A stretch of DNA of 21,501 nt, from positions 1-21,501 of the IMG/VR virus record IMGVR_UViG_3300043411_000682, one strand, 5' to 3'. A model generated the notes under the pieces. That model was given only the letters and a program-made list of their open reading frames with translations, was not told the DNA's origin and made no database searches. Positions 5,109 to 11,321 of this stretch are shown one piece after another. The DNA comes from a virus. How positions within the stretch are numbered: position 1 is the first letter of the stretch; each line of letters starts with the position of its first letter. The translations under genes and the position numbers were made by a program.

Positions 5109-5333
5109 ATGATTAAAATGACTTTATTTCTTATAGCTTCCCCCTTTGTGGCTTTGCCAGTTCTCTTTTTGCATTGGACGTACGGTGACAAAGACGGCAA
5201 CGGTGGGTATCAGGGACTCTGGATTGGTGACTGGAAAAAGAAAACTCTGGCTGCAATTCTCGCGCCAGTCTATTTGGTTATTATTTTGTACGTTCGGTTC
5301 GTTATGCCGAAATGGGAGGGGCTTTTAGACTAA
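5109..5333 (+). CDS. Small membrane protein, two transmembrane helices
   Basis: 74 residues from the ATG at 5109. Helix 1 is MTLFLIASPFVALPVLFLHW, then a polar loop (YGDKDGNGGYQGLWIGDWKKK), then helix 2 (LAAILAPVYLVIILYVRFV). An in-frame ATG at 5079 would add ten residues but lies in a GC-rich hairpin, so I prefer 5109; neither has an SD. The stop (5331-5333) overlaps the stop of the converging - strand gene. Function unknown; an envelope role such as superinfection exclusion is possible. Confidence 0.5.
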   Translation: MIKMTLFLIASPFVALPVLFLHWTYGDKDGNGGYQGLWIGDWKKKTLAAILAPVYLVIILYVRFVMPKWEGLLD

Positions 5334-5578
5334 CGCCACCTACAAGACTCACAGTATTGCTTCTCCTCACCATCTACAGACCACACCCACGTACAGCCAG
5401 TGCATTCATACATCTTTGAAGTGTGGTCACAGGAGATAGGTAGTGTTGAAGTGGCAACTAAACCGACATCAGAAGCGGGTTCTGGACTAGCGTTTACTGC
5501 AATAAAAGACGCCACCAGTATTCCTAAAAAGAAAAGTGCAAAAACAGATATTGCTGAAATTTTTATAAAGTTTGTCAT
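5330..5578 (-). CDS. Membrane-anchored Cys-rich protein
   Basis: 82 residues from the ATG at 5578. Residues 5-29 are a hydrophobic signal-anchor (ISVFALFFLGILVASFIAV). After a short linker come CDHTSKMYECTGC and YCESC, with Cys at 50, 59, 62, 76 and 79, suggesting a zinc knuckle or disulphide domain outside the membrane. A second ATG at 5584 lies directly upstream, and the longer frame to 5719 crosses a candidate structured RNA, so I reject that start. TGTTATAAT (5593-5585) places the predicted transcription start at about the ATG itself. Function unknown. Confidence 0.5.
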   Translation of the reverse strand: MTNFIKISAISVFALFFLGILVASFIAVNASPEPASDVGLVATSTLPISCDHTSKMYECTGCTWVWSVDGEEKQYCESCRWR

Positions 5579-5584
5579 GTACAT

Positions 5585-5593
5585 ATTATAACA
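5585..5593 (-). promoter_or_regulatory. Extended -10 promoter of the Cys-rich gene
   Basis: On the - strand this reads TGTTATAAT, a full TGn-TATAAT element. No -35 is evident. A start 7 bases downstream falls at 5578, the chosen ATG, so the mRNA could be leaderless. Confidence 0.45.
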
Positions 5594-5615
5594 AAAACAC
5601 CACCAATAAAGGTGG
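5593..5615 (-). terminator. Hairpin with T-run ending the structured-RNA region
   Basis: On the - strand CCACC, loop TTTATT, GGTGG is followed by TG and TTTTT. The stem is only 5 bp, so the call is tentative. It lies just after the last stem-loop repeat and overlaps the promoter at 5585-5593. Confidence 0.45.
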
Positions 5616-5639
5616 GCTTTTGTGTATACGTAGCTCTTC

Positions 5640-5752
5640 CAGAAGTGCTGGGTGCGATAGTTCCCGGGTCGAACCGTTTGCCGAGACTTACATGGGCCTT
5701 CAGCGCGCATATCTCCCATCGCTCGCCCTAACTACCGCACTCAACACTCCTG
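5640..5752 (-). repeat. Stem-loop copy 1
   Basis: Arms CAGAAGTGCTGGGTG (5640-5654) and CACTCAACACTCCTG (5738-5752), written on the + strand, pair 15 bp with few mismatches. They continue inward with 5655-5662 and 5730-5737, giving about 23 bp on the - strand. The 67-nt interior contains GGGC/GCCC (5694-5697, 5725-5728) and a nested AGCG/CGCT pairing. Confidence 0.6.
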
Positions 5753-5764
5753 TAAAGAACTATT

Positions 5765-5867
5765 CAGAAGTGCTGGGTGTTGGGTATTAGGTATACGACC
5801 TAAGTCAGAGCTACTCGAATATTAAGACGCGCATCAGCTCTTATTGACCCAACACTCAACACTCCTG
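5765..5867 (-). repeat. Stem-loop copy 2
   Basis: Uses the same arms (5765-5779 and 5853-5867), continued inward by TTGGGT/ACCCAA (5780-5785, 5847-5852) to give 21 bp. The interior differs from copy 1 and contains hairpins AGGT-ATACG-ACCT and AGAGCT/AGCTCT. The right arm plus 9 more bases forms an exact 24-bp direct repeat, 5738-5761 and 5853-5876. Confidence 0.6.
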
Positions 5868-5877
5868 TAAAGAACTC

Positions 5878-5923
5878 CTTGCGAATCTCGTCTTTGGTTT
5901 GTCACCGTCCGAGAGTCCGCAAG
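5878..5923 (-). ncRNA. First hairpin of the candidate RNA
   Basis: CTTGCG/CGCAAG (5878-5883, 5918-5923) encloses CTCG/CGAG (5887-5890, 5910-5913), and GGT/ACC pairs inside. It begins about 11 nt after the predicted transcription start near 5934. Confidence 0.5.
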
Positions 5924-5940
5924 CAATCCTCTACCACTTA

Positions 5941-5946
5941 ATTATA
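5941..5946 (-). promoter_or_regulatory. Possible -10 element for the structured RNA
   Basis: TATAAT on the - strand, between the terminator at 5959-5999 and the first RNA hairpin. No TGn extension and only a weak -35 (CTGTTT) can be seen, so support is positional. Confidence 0.35.
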
Positions 5947-5958
5947 CAAAACTTCATG

Positions 5959-5999
5959 TAAAGAAAACAGTGGGTTTCAGCTTTCGCCTACGCCCACTG
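5959..5999 (-). terminator. Intrinsic terminator of the small GC-rich gene
   Basis: On the - strand CAGTGGG (5999-5993) pairs with CCCACTG (5974-5968), followed by TTTTCTTT. The loop can fold further into GGC-GAAA-GCT, a GNRA-type tetraloop. It lies about 100 nt beyond the stop at 6100. Confidence 0.65.
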
Positions 6000-6073
6000 G
6001 AGGTGAGAGGAGATTCCACGAGACCCGAAATGCCCGTGATGCCCGTCCTAGAACACCACGGACAGGGAGCGAA

Positions 6074-6091
6074 GTTCCTCACGAGAGGAAC
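6074..6091 (-). other. Hairpin in the 3' region of the small GC-rich gene
   Basis: GTTCCTC, a 4-nt loop, and GAGGAAC pair perfectly over 7 bp. It begins 9 nt after the stop at 6100. No T-run follows on either strand, so it is more likely an mRNA stability or structured-RNA element than a terminator. Confidence 0.4.
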
Positions 6092-6099
6092 TACTATGA

Positions 6100-6360
6100 C
6101 TACTGACAGCTATCTGCTTCCAAGTCGTGATGGATGTCCTGACCGAATAGGCCTTTTTCGCTCGCGCTTGAGAGGTTTAACGCCCTTTGTGGCTTCCCAC
6201 CAGTAAGGACATCGGAGCACCATGCCTCGAGCCACCCTGGCAGCTTCCCTGTCTGCTTCCATTCCCAGTAGGCTTGTGTGCCCACGGCTGGGGACGCGAG
6301 TTCGCATACCTGTCGGGTGGTCTGACCAAGACGGACAGCAACGTCTGTGAGTACGCACAT
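6100..6360 (-). CDS. Small GC-rich gene, possible Cro/YdaS-like HTH regulator
   Basis: 86 residues. AGGAGGAG lies 5 bases before the ATG, the strongest SD in the window. An extended -10 (6411-6403) and a terminator (5999-5959) make it an independent unit. Residues 5-50 (TDVAVRLGQTTRQVCEL then AYWEWKQTGKLPGWLEAW) resemble the HTH-plus-Trp/Pro pattern of YdaS/Cro-like repressors, but the match is loose. The C-terminus is unremarkable. G+C is high: 76 of 120 bases in 6181-6300, against about 40% in a sampled late gene. Because GC-rich, structured DNA in an AT-richer phage can also mean a large noncoding RNA, this ORF could be incidental. Position in the central regulatory region fits a regulator. 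Confidence 0.45.
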   Translation of the reverse strand: MCVLTDVAVRLGQTTRQVCELASPAVGTQAYWEWKQTGKLPGWLEAWCSDVLTGGKPQRALNLSSASEKGLFGQDIHHDLEADSCQ

Positions 6361-6402
6361 TTTTCTCCTCCTAAAAGGAAAAGGTGAACTTTCTAGTATC
6401 TA

Positions 6403-6411
6403 ATTATACCA
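6403..6411 (-). promoter_or_regulatory. TGGTATAAT extended -10 promoter
   Basis: The - strand reads TGGTATAAT, identical to elements at 7242-7250 and 14594-14602. No -35 is recognisable. The predicted start near 6396 gives a leader of about 36 nt containing the AGGAGGAG SD. Confidence 0.6.
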
Positions 6412-6435
6412 CGAATCACACATCAATTTATGCAC

Positions 6436-6464
6436 AAAAAAACCACCTACAGCTAAAGTGGTTT
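6436..6464 (-). terminator. Intrinsic terminator of the lysin gene
   Basis: On the - strand AAACCAC (6464-6458), an 11-nt loop, and GTGGTTT (6446-6440) are followed by TTTT. It lies about 40 nt beyond the lysin stop at 6505. Confidence 0.75.
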
Positions 6465-6504
6465 CTTTGACAAATTTATCGCAACATTTCTATTGCATTT
6501 ACAA

Positions 6505-7140
6505 TCATATCACTTTCCAAAATCCAACCAAAGACTTGTCTACATTTTCTACTCTTCGGTCCTGATATAGACATGGCGTGTAGTTACTTTCTGTAACAAT
6601 GAAGTATGTATCGTAAACTTCTTTAACATAGGCAACATGCTTGATTGGATACTGAAATACTGCCACACTACCGACCTGAATTTCAGAGTTTGGCACAATG
6701 TCTTTCATTCGTGGAAGTGTGGGTATTTTGGTTTTTACCAAAGCCCAACACGAACAAACTACAAAGCGATACTCCTCACCCGACGCAACTTTCTCTGCCG
6801 CCCAATTAAGAGAAAACTCAGGGTCAAATGCCATCTCGTCTGTTATGTCAGGCCACGACTTGCGGTTTATTTGAACAAGACCTCTATCAAACCCATTGTC
6901 AGCTTTTATGTCCCAACGTGACTCAGACCAAACCAAATTACGAAGCGTGCTAGTCGCGATTTTGTGTTCAATGGCGATTCTGTCCGCCATTTCTTCTAAA
7001 GATTCAACGGGTAATTCAGGTGTAAAAACTGTTTCAACATACGGAGCTACTAATGCTATGACTGGCTTTTCCTCTGCATACACTACTTGTGGTGGAGCAA
7101 TTACGCCCAAACTTATAGCAGCGATTAAAAGTAAATTCAA
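6505..7140 (-). CDS. Exported lysin: lytic transglycosylase plus CHAP
   Basis: 211 residues. Residues 1-22 are a signal peptide (MNLLLIAAISLGVIAPPQ then VVYA, cleavage before Glu23). Residues 55-118 match an SLT-type lytic transglycosylase, with WSESRWD (likely catalytic Glu73) and DRGLVQIN, then FSLNWAAEKV. Residues 127-211 match a CHAP amidohydrolase: CSCWALV (catalytic Cys129 or Cys131), GSVAVFQYP, KHVAYVKEV (His168) and VTESNY (Glu184). The two domains would cut glycan and peptide bonds of peptidoglycan. Start is TTG because an in-frame TAA lies two codons upstream; there is no close SD, though AGGAG and GGGAG occur about 25-40 nt away. It has its own TGGTATAAT promoter and a terminator. 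The signal suggests Sec export without the holin. Confidence 0.75.
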   Translation of the reverse strand: MNLLLIAAISLGVIAPPQVVYAEEKPVIALVAPYVETVFTPELPVESLEEMADRIAIEHKIATSTLRNLVWSESRWDIKADNGFDRGLVQINRKSWPDITDEMAFDPEFSLNWAAEKVASGEEYRFVVCSCWALVKTKIPTLPRMKDIVPNSEIQVGSVAVFQYPIKHVAYVKEVYDTYFIVTESNYTPCLYQDRRVENVDKSLVGFWKVI

Positions 7141-7241
7141 ACATTATGTTTATATTATTAAGCAATTCTCCCTTTTTCTCCTAGTTCGACGAGAACAGTT
7201 ACAAAGGTTTGCCAACTTATCACCAGAGACTGTATCTATAG

Positions 7242-7250
7242 ATTATACCA
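7242..7250 (-). promoter_or_regulatory. TGGTATAAT extended -10 promoter of the lysin gene
   Basis: Identical to the 6403 and 14594 elements, without a recognisable -35. Transcription from about 7235 leaves a leader of roughly 95 nt before the TTG start. The element lies immediately after the terminator of the holin-like gene. Confidence 0.65.
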
Positions 7251-7256
7251 AAAACG

Positions 7257-7330
7257 AAAAACCCCGTGTCTAGCTACTATCCTAGACAGAGGGGCGTTTC
7301 GACCAACCGTTACTGTAAGCAACAGTCGGT
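7257..7330 (-). terminator. Tandem hairpins and terminator after the holin-like gene
   Basis: On the - strand a first hairpin (7330-7306) pairs ACCG+ACTGT with ACAGT+CGGT around AAGCA. A second, GC-rich one (7294-7262) pairs CCCC with GGGG and GTCTAG with CTAGAC, followed by TTTTT (7261-7257). It should end transcription from the late block and insulate the lysin unit. Confidence 0.75.
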
Positions 7331-7354
7331 AACTTTATTATACTACTAAAAAGT

Positions 7355-7546
7355 CTACTTTCTTACACCCAATGGAGTGATGTCACCACGGCGGTATCTT
7401 TGAACAAGAACCCATGCGCCCGCAGCGGCCTGAACAACTAGAGTGATAACACTGGTCAGTTCCTCTGTGCCAATCTGAACACCAAAGCGAGGAAGTAACT
7501 GAGCTAAAATTGCAACAATAACGGCAGCGTATGTAGTTGAATACAT
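7355..7546 (-). CDS. Holin-like small membrane protein
   Basis: 63 residues with two hydrophobic segments: residues 5-19 (TYAAVIVAILAQLLP) and 30-48 (LTSVITLVVQAAAGAWVLV), separated by a polar turn (GVQIGTEE). The basic tail is RYRRGDITPLGVRK. Length, two helices and a charged C-terminus are typical of small phage holins, and it lies between an amidase and the lysin. AAGG lies about 8 bases before the ATG. Holin function is inferred from size and context. Confidence 0.65.
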   Translation of the reverse strand: MYSTTYAAVIVAILAQLLPRFGVQIGTEELTSVITLVVQAAAGAWVLVQRYRRGDITPLGVRK

Positions 7547-7576
7547 GATTTTACCTTAATGATAATTCGCACAAAG

Positions 7577-7691
7577 CTGAGGAGTGCGCATCTAGCATCG
7601 AAGAGCGTTTATATAAAAATATTTTGTCTCTGTTGCATTTTGCTATACACGGTATCGCCAGCCACGACAAGCGAATCGTGGTACTCCTCAG
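7577..7691. repeat. Inverted repeat in the amidase-holin gap
   Basis: CTGAGGAGT (7577-7585) and ACTCCTCAG (7683-7691) are perfectly complementary over 9 bp and enclose 97 nt. Inside, CCACGA/TCGTGG (7662-7667, 7676-7681) forms a second stem and an AT-rich stretch lies at 7610-7625. This 156-bp gap holds no convincing ORF. It may be a structured part of the late mRNA or a control site for the holin gene. Confidence 0.45.
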
Positions 7692-7702
7692 GTTTGTAAG
7701 AA

Positions 7703-8311
7703 CTATCCTCGAACGTCCGCCATGCCGCAGTCTACTCCAGTTGCTCCGAGCTTCTTTAATTTTAGCAACTTTCTGTACAACTCCAACAAGGTTGTTAACA
7801 GATTAATTTGAACTTCATTAGTTACCAGACTCTTCGCCCAGTTATCTGACAGAGAATTGCCATAACAAGACGTGTGATTAGGTTGTAGGACGCGGTGAGG
7901 GTAGATTCTGTCTACACTAAAGTCACACGATGTCCCGTGTTTAATCATCATGCCCTTGAGGTCGTTTCGTAGAAGAGCAAGTATCGTGTTTTTCAGCTTC
8001 ATCTTTTGAGTCAAAGTGGGTGACTCTACGCCCGTTGTGAAGTTACCTGCTAGGCAGATTGAGAGGGTGTCAAAGTTATGACCTTTTTGTGCCGCAGTTT
8101 CCTCGCCTATAAAGCGGTACTGCTTCATCTCACCGTTGGGATAGATTATAAAGTTATATCCAATATAAGAATTGTTTAGTTCAGAAGGAAACTCAGGCCA
8201 TCGGTTTTTGTGGGCGTTATTGATATTACTCTCTGTTAGGTGAGCAGACTTTGATAGTGGGTCAACGCCATTCGGACCAAAATTGTGAACGGCTATGTTT
8301 TTTATGACCAT
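7703..8311 (-). CDS. N-acetylmuramoyl-L-alanine amidase (PGRP/Amidase_2)
   Basis: 202 residues. IAVHNFG supplies zinc ligand His9; YIGYNFIIYPNGEMKQYR is the typical amidase core; AAQKGHN contains His78; SICLAGNF is the central strand; YPHR (His139) and TSCYGNSL (Cys149) complete a His-His-Cys zinc site as in T7 lysozyme and PGRP proteins. The enzyme cleaves the bond between N-acetylmuramate and L-alanine in peptidoglycan. No signal peptide is present, so it needs a holin or acts from the virion. The start overlaps the upstream peptidase gene by 10 bp. The C-terminal 40 residues are a basic helical tail (LYRKLLKLKKLG). Confidence 0.85.
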   Translation of the reverse strand: MVIKNIAVHNFGPNGVDPLSKSAHLTESNINNAHKNRWPEFPSELNNSYIGYNFIIYPNGEMKQYRFIGEETAAQKGHNFDTLSICLAGNFTTGVESPTLTQKMKLKNTILALLRNDLKGMMIKHGTSCDFSVDRIYPHRVLQPNHTSCYGNSLSDNWAKSLVTNEVQINLLTTLLELYRKLLKLKKLGATGVDCGMADVRG

Positions 8312-9078
8312 TTGAATATTTTTAGAAAGTTCTTAATAAGTTCAACAAGCCAATTGTCTTTAGGTACAACTTCTTTCTTTTCAACAAGCTGAAATCTCTT
8401 TACACAATAGAATCCAAAATCCCAATCGAGATACTTTATCGAGTGGTCGTATGAATCAAAGCACTTCCAATATTTACCTTCTTCGTATCCAAAAATCATA
8501 CACCAATGATTGTCTGTACCCATACGCATATACTTATCTCCATCAGGAAACCATGCATACACAGCCACCCCGAGTGGTGAGTATTTAAGTGCTTCTTTCA
8601 TCTTTTCCTTTTGCTTTTTGTCGTCTCCAAAAATCACCCACTCATGGTAAAAAAGAAACGGCCATCTTTGAGCCGTGAGTAGTAGTTCGGAATCCATTGG
8701 TTTTGGAGTAATGAAAGCCTCCAACGTATCCGCCATCGGCAAGACTTCACTGCCGACCAAACCGTCCATTCGTATCTCTTCACATACTGCATGCGGGTCA
8801 GCACCAGGGCACGTAATGTTATTCAAAATGTAGTTAAATCGTTCAGAGTAATTACTTTCTTTTCCTGTAAGTTTTTTCTCTAAAGTTTCTACGCAATTCT
8901 GTGTGCCCCATACAGTACATCCGCATGTCTCAAAATTCTCTGATTGTGGTTCGTATTGTGGTAGAAAAGTATCCCATTGGCCGTCTTCTTGTAATACAAC
9001 TTGTGGTAACGAACGTGCGCTACCGAGTGCGTATGCTTTTTTGTCGGGGTACGATATTTGTAAACCGTATTGTCTCAT
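8302..9078 (-). CDS. Papain-like cysteine peptidase
   Basis: 258 residues. ETCGCTVWGTQN offers a catalytic Cys (Cys54, or Cys52) in a context like papain CGSCWAF, with Gln45 as a possible oxyanion residue. NHWCMIFGYE provides His191, and CFDSYD offers Asp208 as third member. The order Q-C-H-D and spacing fit clan CA peptidases. The last 17 residues (WLVELIKNFLKIFKW) form an amphipathic, basic helix. Position between amidase and a coiled-coil membrane protein suggests a role in envelope crossing or lysis, but cleavage of virion proteins is also possible. The start overlaps the previous stop by ATGA. No SD. Confidence 0.65.
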   Translation of the reverse strand: MRQYGLQISYPDKKAYALGSARSLPQVVLQEDGQWDTFLPQYEPQSENFETCGCTVWGTQNCVETLEKKLTGKESNYSERFNYILNNITCPGADPHAVCEEIRMDGLVGSEVLPMADTLEAFITPKPMDSELLLTAQRWPFLFYHEWVIFGDDKKQKEKMKEALKYSPLGVAVYAWFPDGDKYMRMGTDNHWCMIFGYEEGKYWKCFDSYDHSIKYLDWDFGFYCVKRFQLVEKKEVVPKDNWLVELIKNFLKIFKWS

Positions 9079-9416
9079 TTTAATATTTCTCTAACCATTA
9101 AAAATGCACCGCCAATACCCGCAAAGATACTTAGCCCCCAGAACATTACTTTCTTTGCACCGTTCATGTTATTAAAAAACTCAATCATCGGCTCAGTGGA
9201 TTTTCGGTATTCGTCAGTTTGAACAACATACTCATCTAAACTTTGTTTTATTTTTGTTCTCTCGTTAGTCTCATGCTCTTTCCAATGATTAAAGTTGTTG
9301 GTGAGCTTATCTATTTTACCATTCACCGTTGCCTCAATCGTTTTAATGATGGTGTCGTTGTGAGCTTCAAAACCCTTCTTAATATCCTCTAATAATTTCT
9401 TTGATTCTAAATCCAT
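9075..9416 (-). CDS. Coiled-coil protein with C-terminal transmembrane helix
   Basis: 113 residues. Residues 1-80 are charged and helical with coiled-coil character (ESKKLLEDIKKGFEAH onward, later ERTKIKQSLDEYVVQTDEY). Residues 89-108 (KVMFWGLSIFAGIGGAFLMV) form one transmembrane helix, with a short REILK tail. Such tail-anchored coiled coils are frequent beside phage lysis genes and may act as holin, spanin-like or accessory factors. It starts after the preceding gene as TAA-C-ATG and ends with an ATGA overlap. Confidence 0.55.
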   Translation of the reverse strand: MDLESKKLLEDIKKGFEAHNDTIIKTIEATVNGKIDKLTNNFNHWKEHETNERTKIKQSLDEYVVQTDEYRKSTEPMIEFFNNMNGAKKVMFWGLSIFAGIGGAFLMVREILK

Positions 9417-9417
9417 G

Positions 9418-9669
9418 TTAGTTCAACGGGTCAGTTCCCAAAGCGTCAGCAGCAATTTCAATTTGTCGTCGTGCTTCATTATATAAAGGTAGGTAAACCG
9501 TAACAAGTTGGTTTACTTCTGCTTGAGTAAGCGGGAACTGAAACTCGTTTCTTATGGCTGATTGCTTTGCTCGTTTAAGCAAAAACTCAAGTCGTTTGCC
9601 AGACGATGTGACGTTGCGAGCAAGCACTTCAAGACCTTCGATTGTTGGAATTATGTTTGATGGGTTCAT
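9418..9669 (-). CDS. Small helical protein, 83 aa
   Basis: 83 residues, predicted all-helical (LEVLARNVTSSGKRLEFLLKRA; EVNQLVTVYLPLYNEARRQ). No signal or motif. It follows the large fibre gene with a stop-start overlap (TAATG) and precedes the coiled-coil membrane protein. It may be a virion-associated or assembly factor; function is not evident. Confidence 0.5.
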   Translation of the reverse strand: MNPSNIIPTIEGLEVLARNVTSSGKRLEFLLKRAKQSAIRNEFQFPLTQAEVNQLVTVYLPLYNEARRQIEIAADALGTDPLN

Positions 9670-11216
9670 TATAGTTTTTCTACGGTTACAAATAAATCGT
9701 ACTGCATTGTGGTCGCACCAACTGACGTGTAGCCGAACTGGTACTGCAAATTCGTTGACGCCTTACAGTTTGCTATTAGGCAACCGCTAATAGTAGTACC
9801 TGTGGCGTTCACCGCACTTATCACTGGCGTTGTTGGATTACTTGTCTTTACCACTGAATCCGTGGGGTCGGTGAAAATTATCTGAAAACCGTTTGCTCCG
9901 CCAAGGACACAAGATGTTGTTGCGGCGCGAGTAACTGTTGCGACATAAGACACTCGGTAATAGCCCGCACCAGAAGCAGGGACGGCATACAGCGTTGTGG
10001 CGGTTTTTGCCGCCGCTTGTGCTGTTAGTGACGCAGTTGCGTATTCAGCAGGAACGCCGCCGTTGACTGTCGCGATGTTGTTGTACTCCTTAACAATCTT
10101 TTCATGGTAAATACCGTCATATTTAACAGTCGTTACTAGGGCGGAAGCCTGTGTTGCTGCTCCCGACGAACCACCGCCCGACGCCCACAGCTCTACAGTT
10201 CCTTGACCAGTACCCGTAGAATTTCCACCTTTGATTTGAATATCGCTACCATTAAGGTTAGAACCAGCAGTTGCGGGTGGTCCAATAAAGGCAACATCAT
10301 TAGCGTCAGCACCAGCAATAATTGCATTCCAAGTTACGCCGCTTGTACTGATATTAATAAGACCACCAGACGCAGGTTCAAGAATCAGCGACGTGCCACC
10401 AAAATAGAGGTAGTCAAAGAACTCGCCGTTGTAGTAAGACCACGTAGCAGAACCAGCGACCATTCCAAAATTTGTGTATGTTCCTGGGAAGGTTTCGTCC
10501 GTAAGCGTGATTGTTGCGTCACCACTTACAGTAATTTCTAGCGGTGCGGTGAGTGGGTCATTTGAAGCGTCGAGCTTGAGGTAACGAGCGTCACCAGCAG
10601 CTTGAACGTCTATGCTTGTCACACCAGATGGAGTCTGAGTAACAGTTGCTCCAGTAAAATCAAGGATTCTAGCGTTCTTGGTTTTTGTTGTGCCAGATTG
10701 CTGAACAGTAATAGGGTGAGCACCCCAGCCAGCACGGGATTGTCCTGCTGTCTTTACAGACTTAACCTCATCTTTTAGGTCATTAAGCCCTTTAACACGT
10801 TCAGGTTCAATTTGATATTCCGAGGAGTTTATCTTGTCTACAATCTTTTCAGGGGTATCAGTAACCGCAACCTCTACTACGTTTTCGGTAACAATAGGTA
10901 TTTCACGAATAGTTTGAATTTTCTCAATAACCTTTTCGACAACAGGAACGGTAATCTTTGAGGCAATTTCTGCCTTATCTTCTTCGGTCAAAACATAATC
11001 CTCACCAGGCTCACCTTGGGGTCCAGCAATGTCAGAGTCTTTACCTGGCTGGCCCTTTACCGATTCTAAAACGTCGTCTAAGTCAGGGATTTCCTCTTTA
11101 ACTTCGTCTATCTTGGTTTCTAGCTCGAATAAGTGCTCTAAAATAGCTAAATCACCCTGGTTAACAACCTTAGTAAGTTTCTCTAGTTTTCTTTGCTGTT
11201 GAGGAGTTAGTTCCAT
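9669..11216 (-). CDS. Large tail fibre protein
   Basis: 515 residues. Residues 1-50 look helical; residues 55-73 have a short collagen-like stretch (GQPGKDSDIAGPQGEPGED). A charged helical part follows to about 155. Then comes a repetitive beta-rich region with DARYLKLDASNDPLTAPLEI (about 209-228), a motif often seen in tail fibres. The C-terminal 150 residues are Thr/Ala/Gly-rich strands suitable for a trimeric tip. The protein likely contributes to host-surface recognition. The start has no SD. A divergent + strand promoter lies only a few bases upstream. Confidence 0.65.
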   Translation of the reverse strand: MELTPQQQRKLEKLTKVVNQGDLAILEHLFELETKIDEVKEEIPDLDDVLESVKGQPGKDSDIAGPQGEPGEDYVLTEEDKAEIASKITVPVVEKVIEKIQTIREIPIVTENVVEVAVTDTPEKIVDKINSSEYQIEPERVKGLNDLKDEVKSVKTAGQSRAGWGAHPITVQQSGTTKTKNARILDFTGATVTQTPSGVTSIDVQAAGDARYLKLDASNDPLTAPLEITVSGDATITLTDETFPGTYTNFGMVAGSATWSYYNGEFFDYLYFGGTSLILEPASGGLINISTSGVTWNAIIAGADANDVAFIGPPATAGSNLNGSDIQIKGGNSTGTGQGTVELWASGGGSSGAATQASALVTTVKYDGIYHEKIVKEYNNIATVNGGVPAEYATASLTAQAAAKTATTLYAVPASGAGYYRVSYVATVTRAATTSCVLGGANGFQIIFTDPTDSVVKTSNPTTPVISAVNATGTTISGCLIANCKASTNLQYQFGYTSVGATTMQYDLFVTVEKL

Positions 11217-11221
11217 TGTTA

Positions 11222-11249
11222 TTGACTTATCTACGGTTTGTGATAAAAT
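11222..11249 (+). promoter_or_regulatory. Promoter opposing the late genes
   Basis: TTGACT (11222-11227), 16-bp spacer, and TGATAAAAT, a TGn-extended -10 with hexamer 11244-11249. The predicted start is at about 11256, the A of an ATG. It reads away from the fibre gene and into the 3' end of the upstream - strand gene. Confidence 0.6.
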
Positions 11250-11255
11250 AGAGGC

Positions 11256-11321
11256 ATGTTGATATTAATTCTGATTCTCATTGGAATTTTTGTTCTTGAT
11301 GTTTCGGCAAGAACTCATTAG
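11256..11321 (+). CDS. 21-aa hydrophobic peptide on the opposite strand
   Basis: Encodes MLILILILIGIFVLDVSARTH, about 14 hydrophobic residues followed by a polar tail. It is directly behind a good promoter, probably leaderless. GAGG occurs only 1-4 bases upstream, too close for an SD. The stop overlaps the stop of the converging 560-aa gene. A membrane peptide expressed against the late operon resembles type I toxins or lysogeny-expressed morons, but no homology is claimed. Confidence 0.4.
   Translation: MLILILILIGIFVLDVSARTH

Larger units (their letters stand above)
5593..5934 (-). ncRNA. Candidate structured RNA with tandem long stem-loops
   Basis: From the predicted start near 5934 the - strand has a hairpin (5923-5878), then two large stem-loops, 5867-5765 and 5752-5640, then the hairpin/T-run at 5615-5593. 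The large stem-loops share the same 15-nt arms. On the - strand the arms pair over 14 of 15 positions with two G-U pairs; on the + strand they have one more mismatch. An inner extension (5730-5737 with 5655-5662) is also fully paired only on the - strand, where a mismatch becomes G-U. The asymmetry suggests selection on a - strand RNA. No convincing ORF fills the region. It could instead be an origin or packaging site. Confidence 0.55.

Noticed and set aside
5655-5690. T-loop-like sequence (GGGTCGAACC) as a tRNA
   Set aside because: No acceptor stem or cloverleaf can be built around it on either strand. The bases are explained better by the long stem-loop.
5579-5719. N-terminal extension of the Cys-rich membrane protein
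   Set aside because: It would translate the terminator and part of the stem-loop region and bury the signal-anchor in the middle of the chain.
5640-5876. Direct repeats as a CRISPR array
   Set aside because: Only two copies of each repeat occur, the two repeat types are complementary to each other, and interiors fold on themselves. No leader or cas genes are present.
6110-6387. Other open frames in the GC-rich island (both strands)
   Set aside because: Long open frames are expected in GC-rich DNA; only the frame 6360-6100 on the - strand has an SD, promoter and terminator.
7141-7241. Alternative lysin start at the ATG ending at 7142
   Set aside because: It is in another frame and reads into a non-exported, soon-terminated peptide; the TTG frame gives a clear signal peptide.
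10203-10541. 112-aa + strand frame inside the fibre gene
   Set aside because: Antisense to a convincing fibre gene, without SD or promoter, and low-complexity composition.
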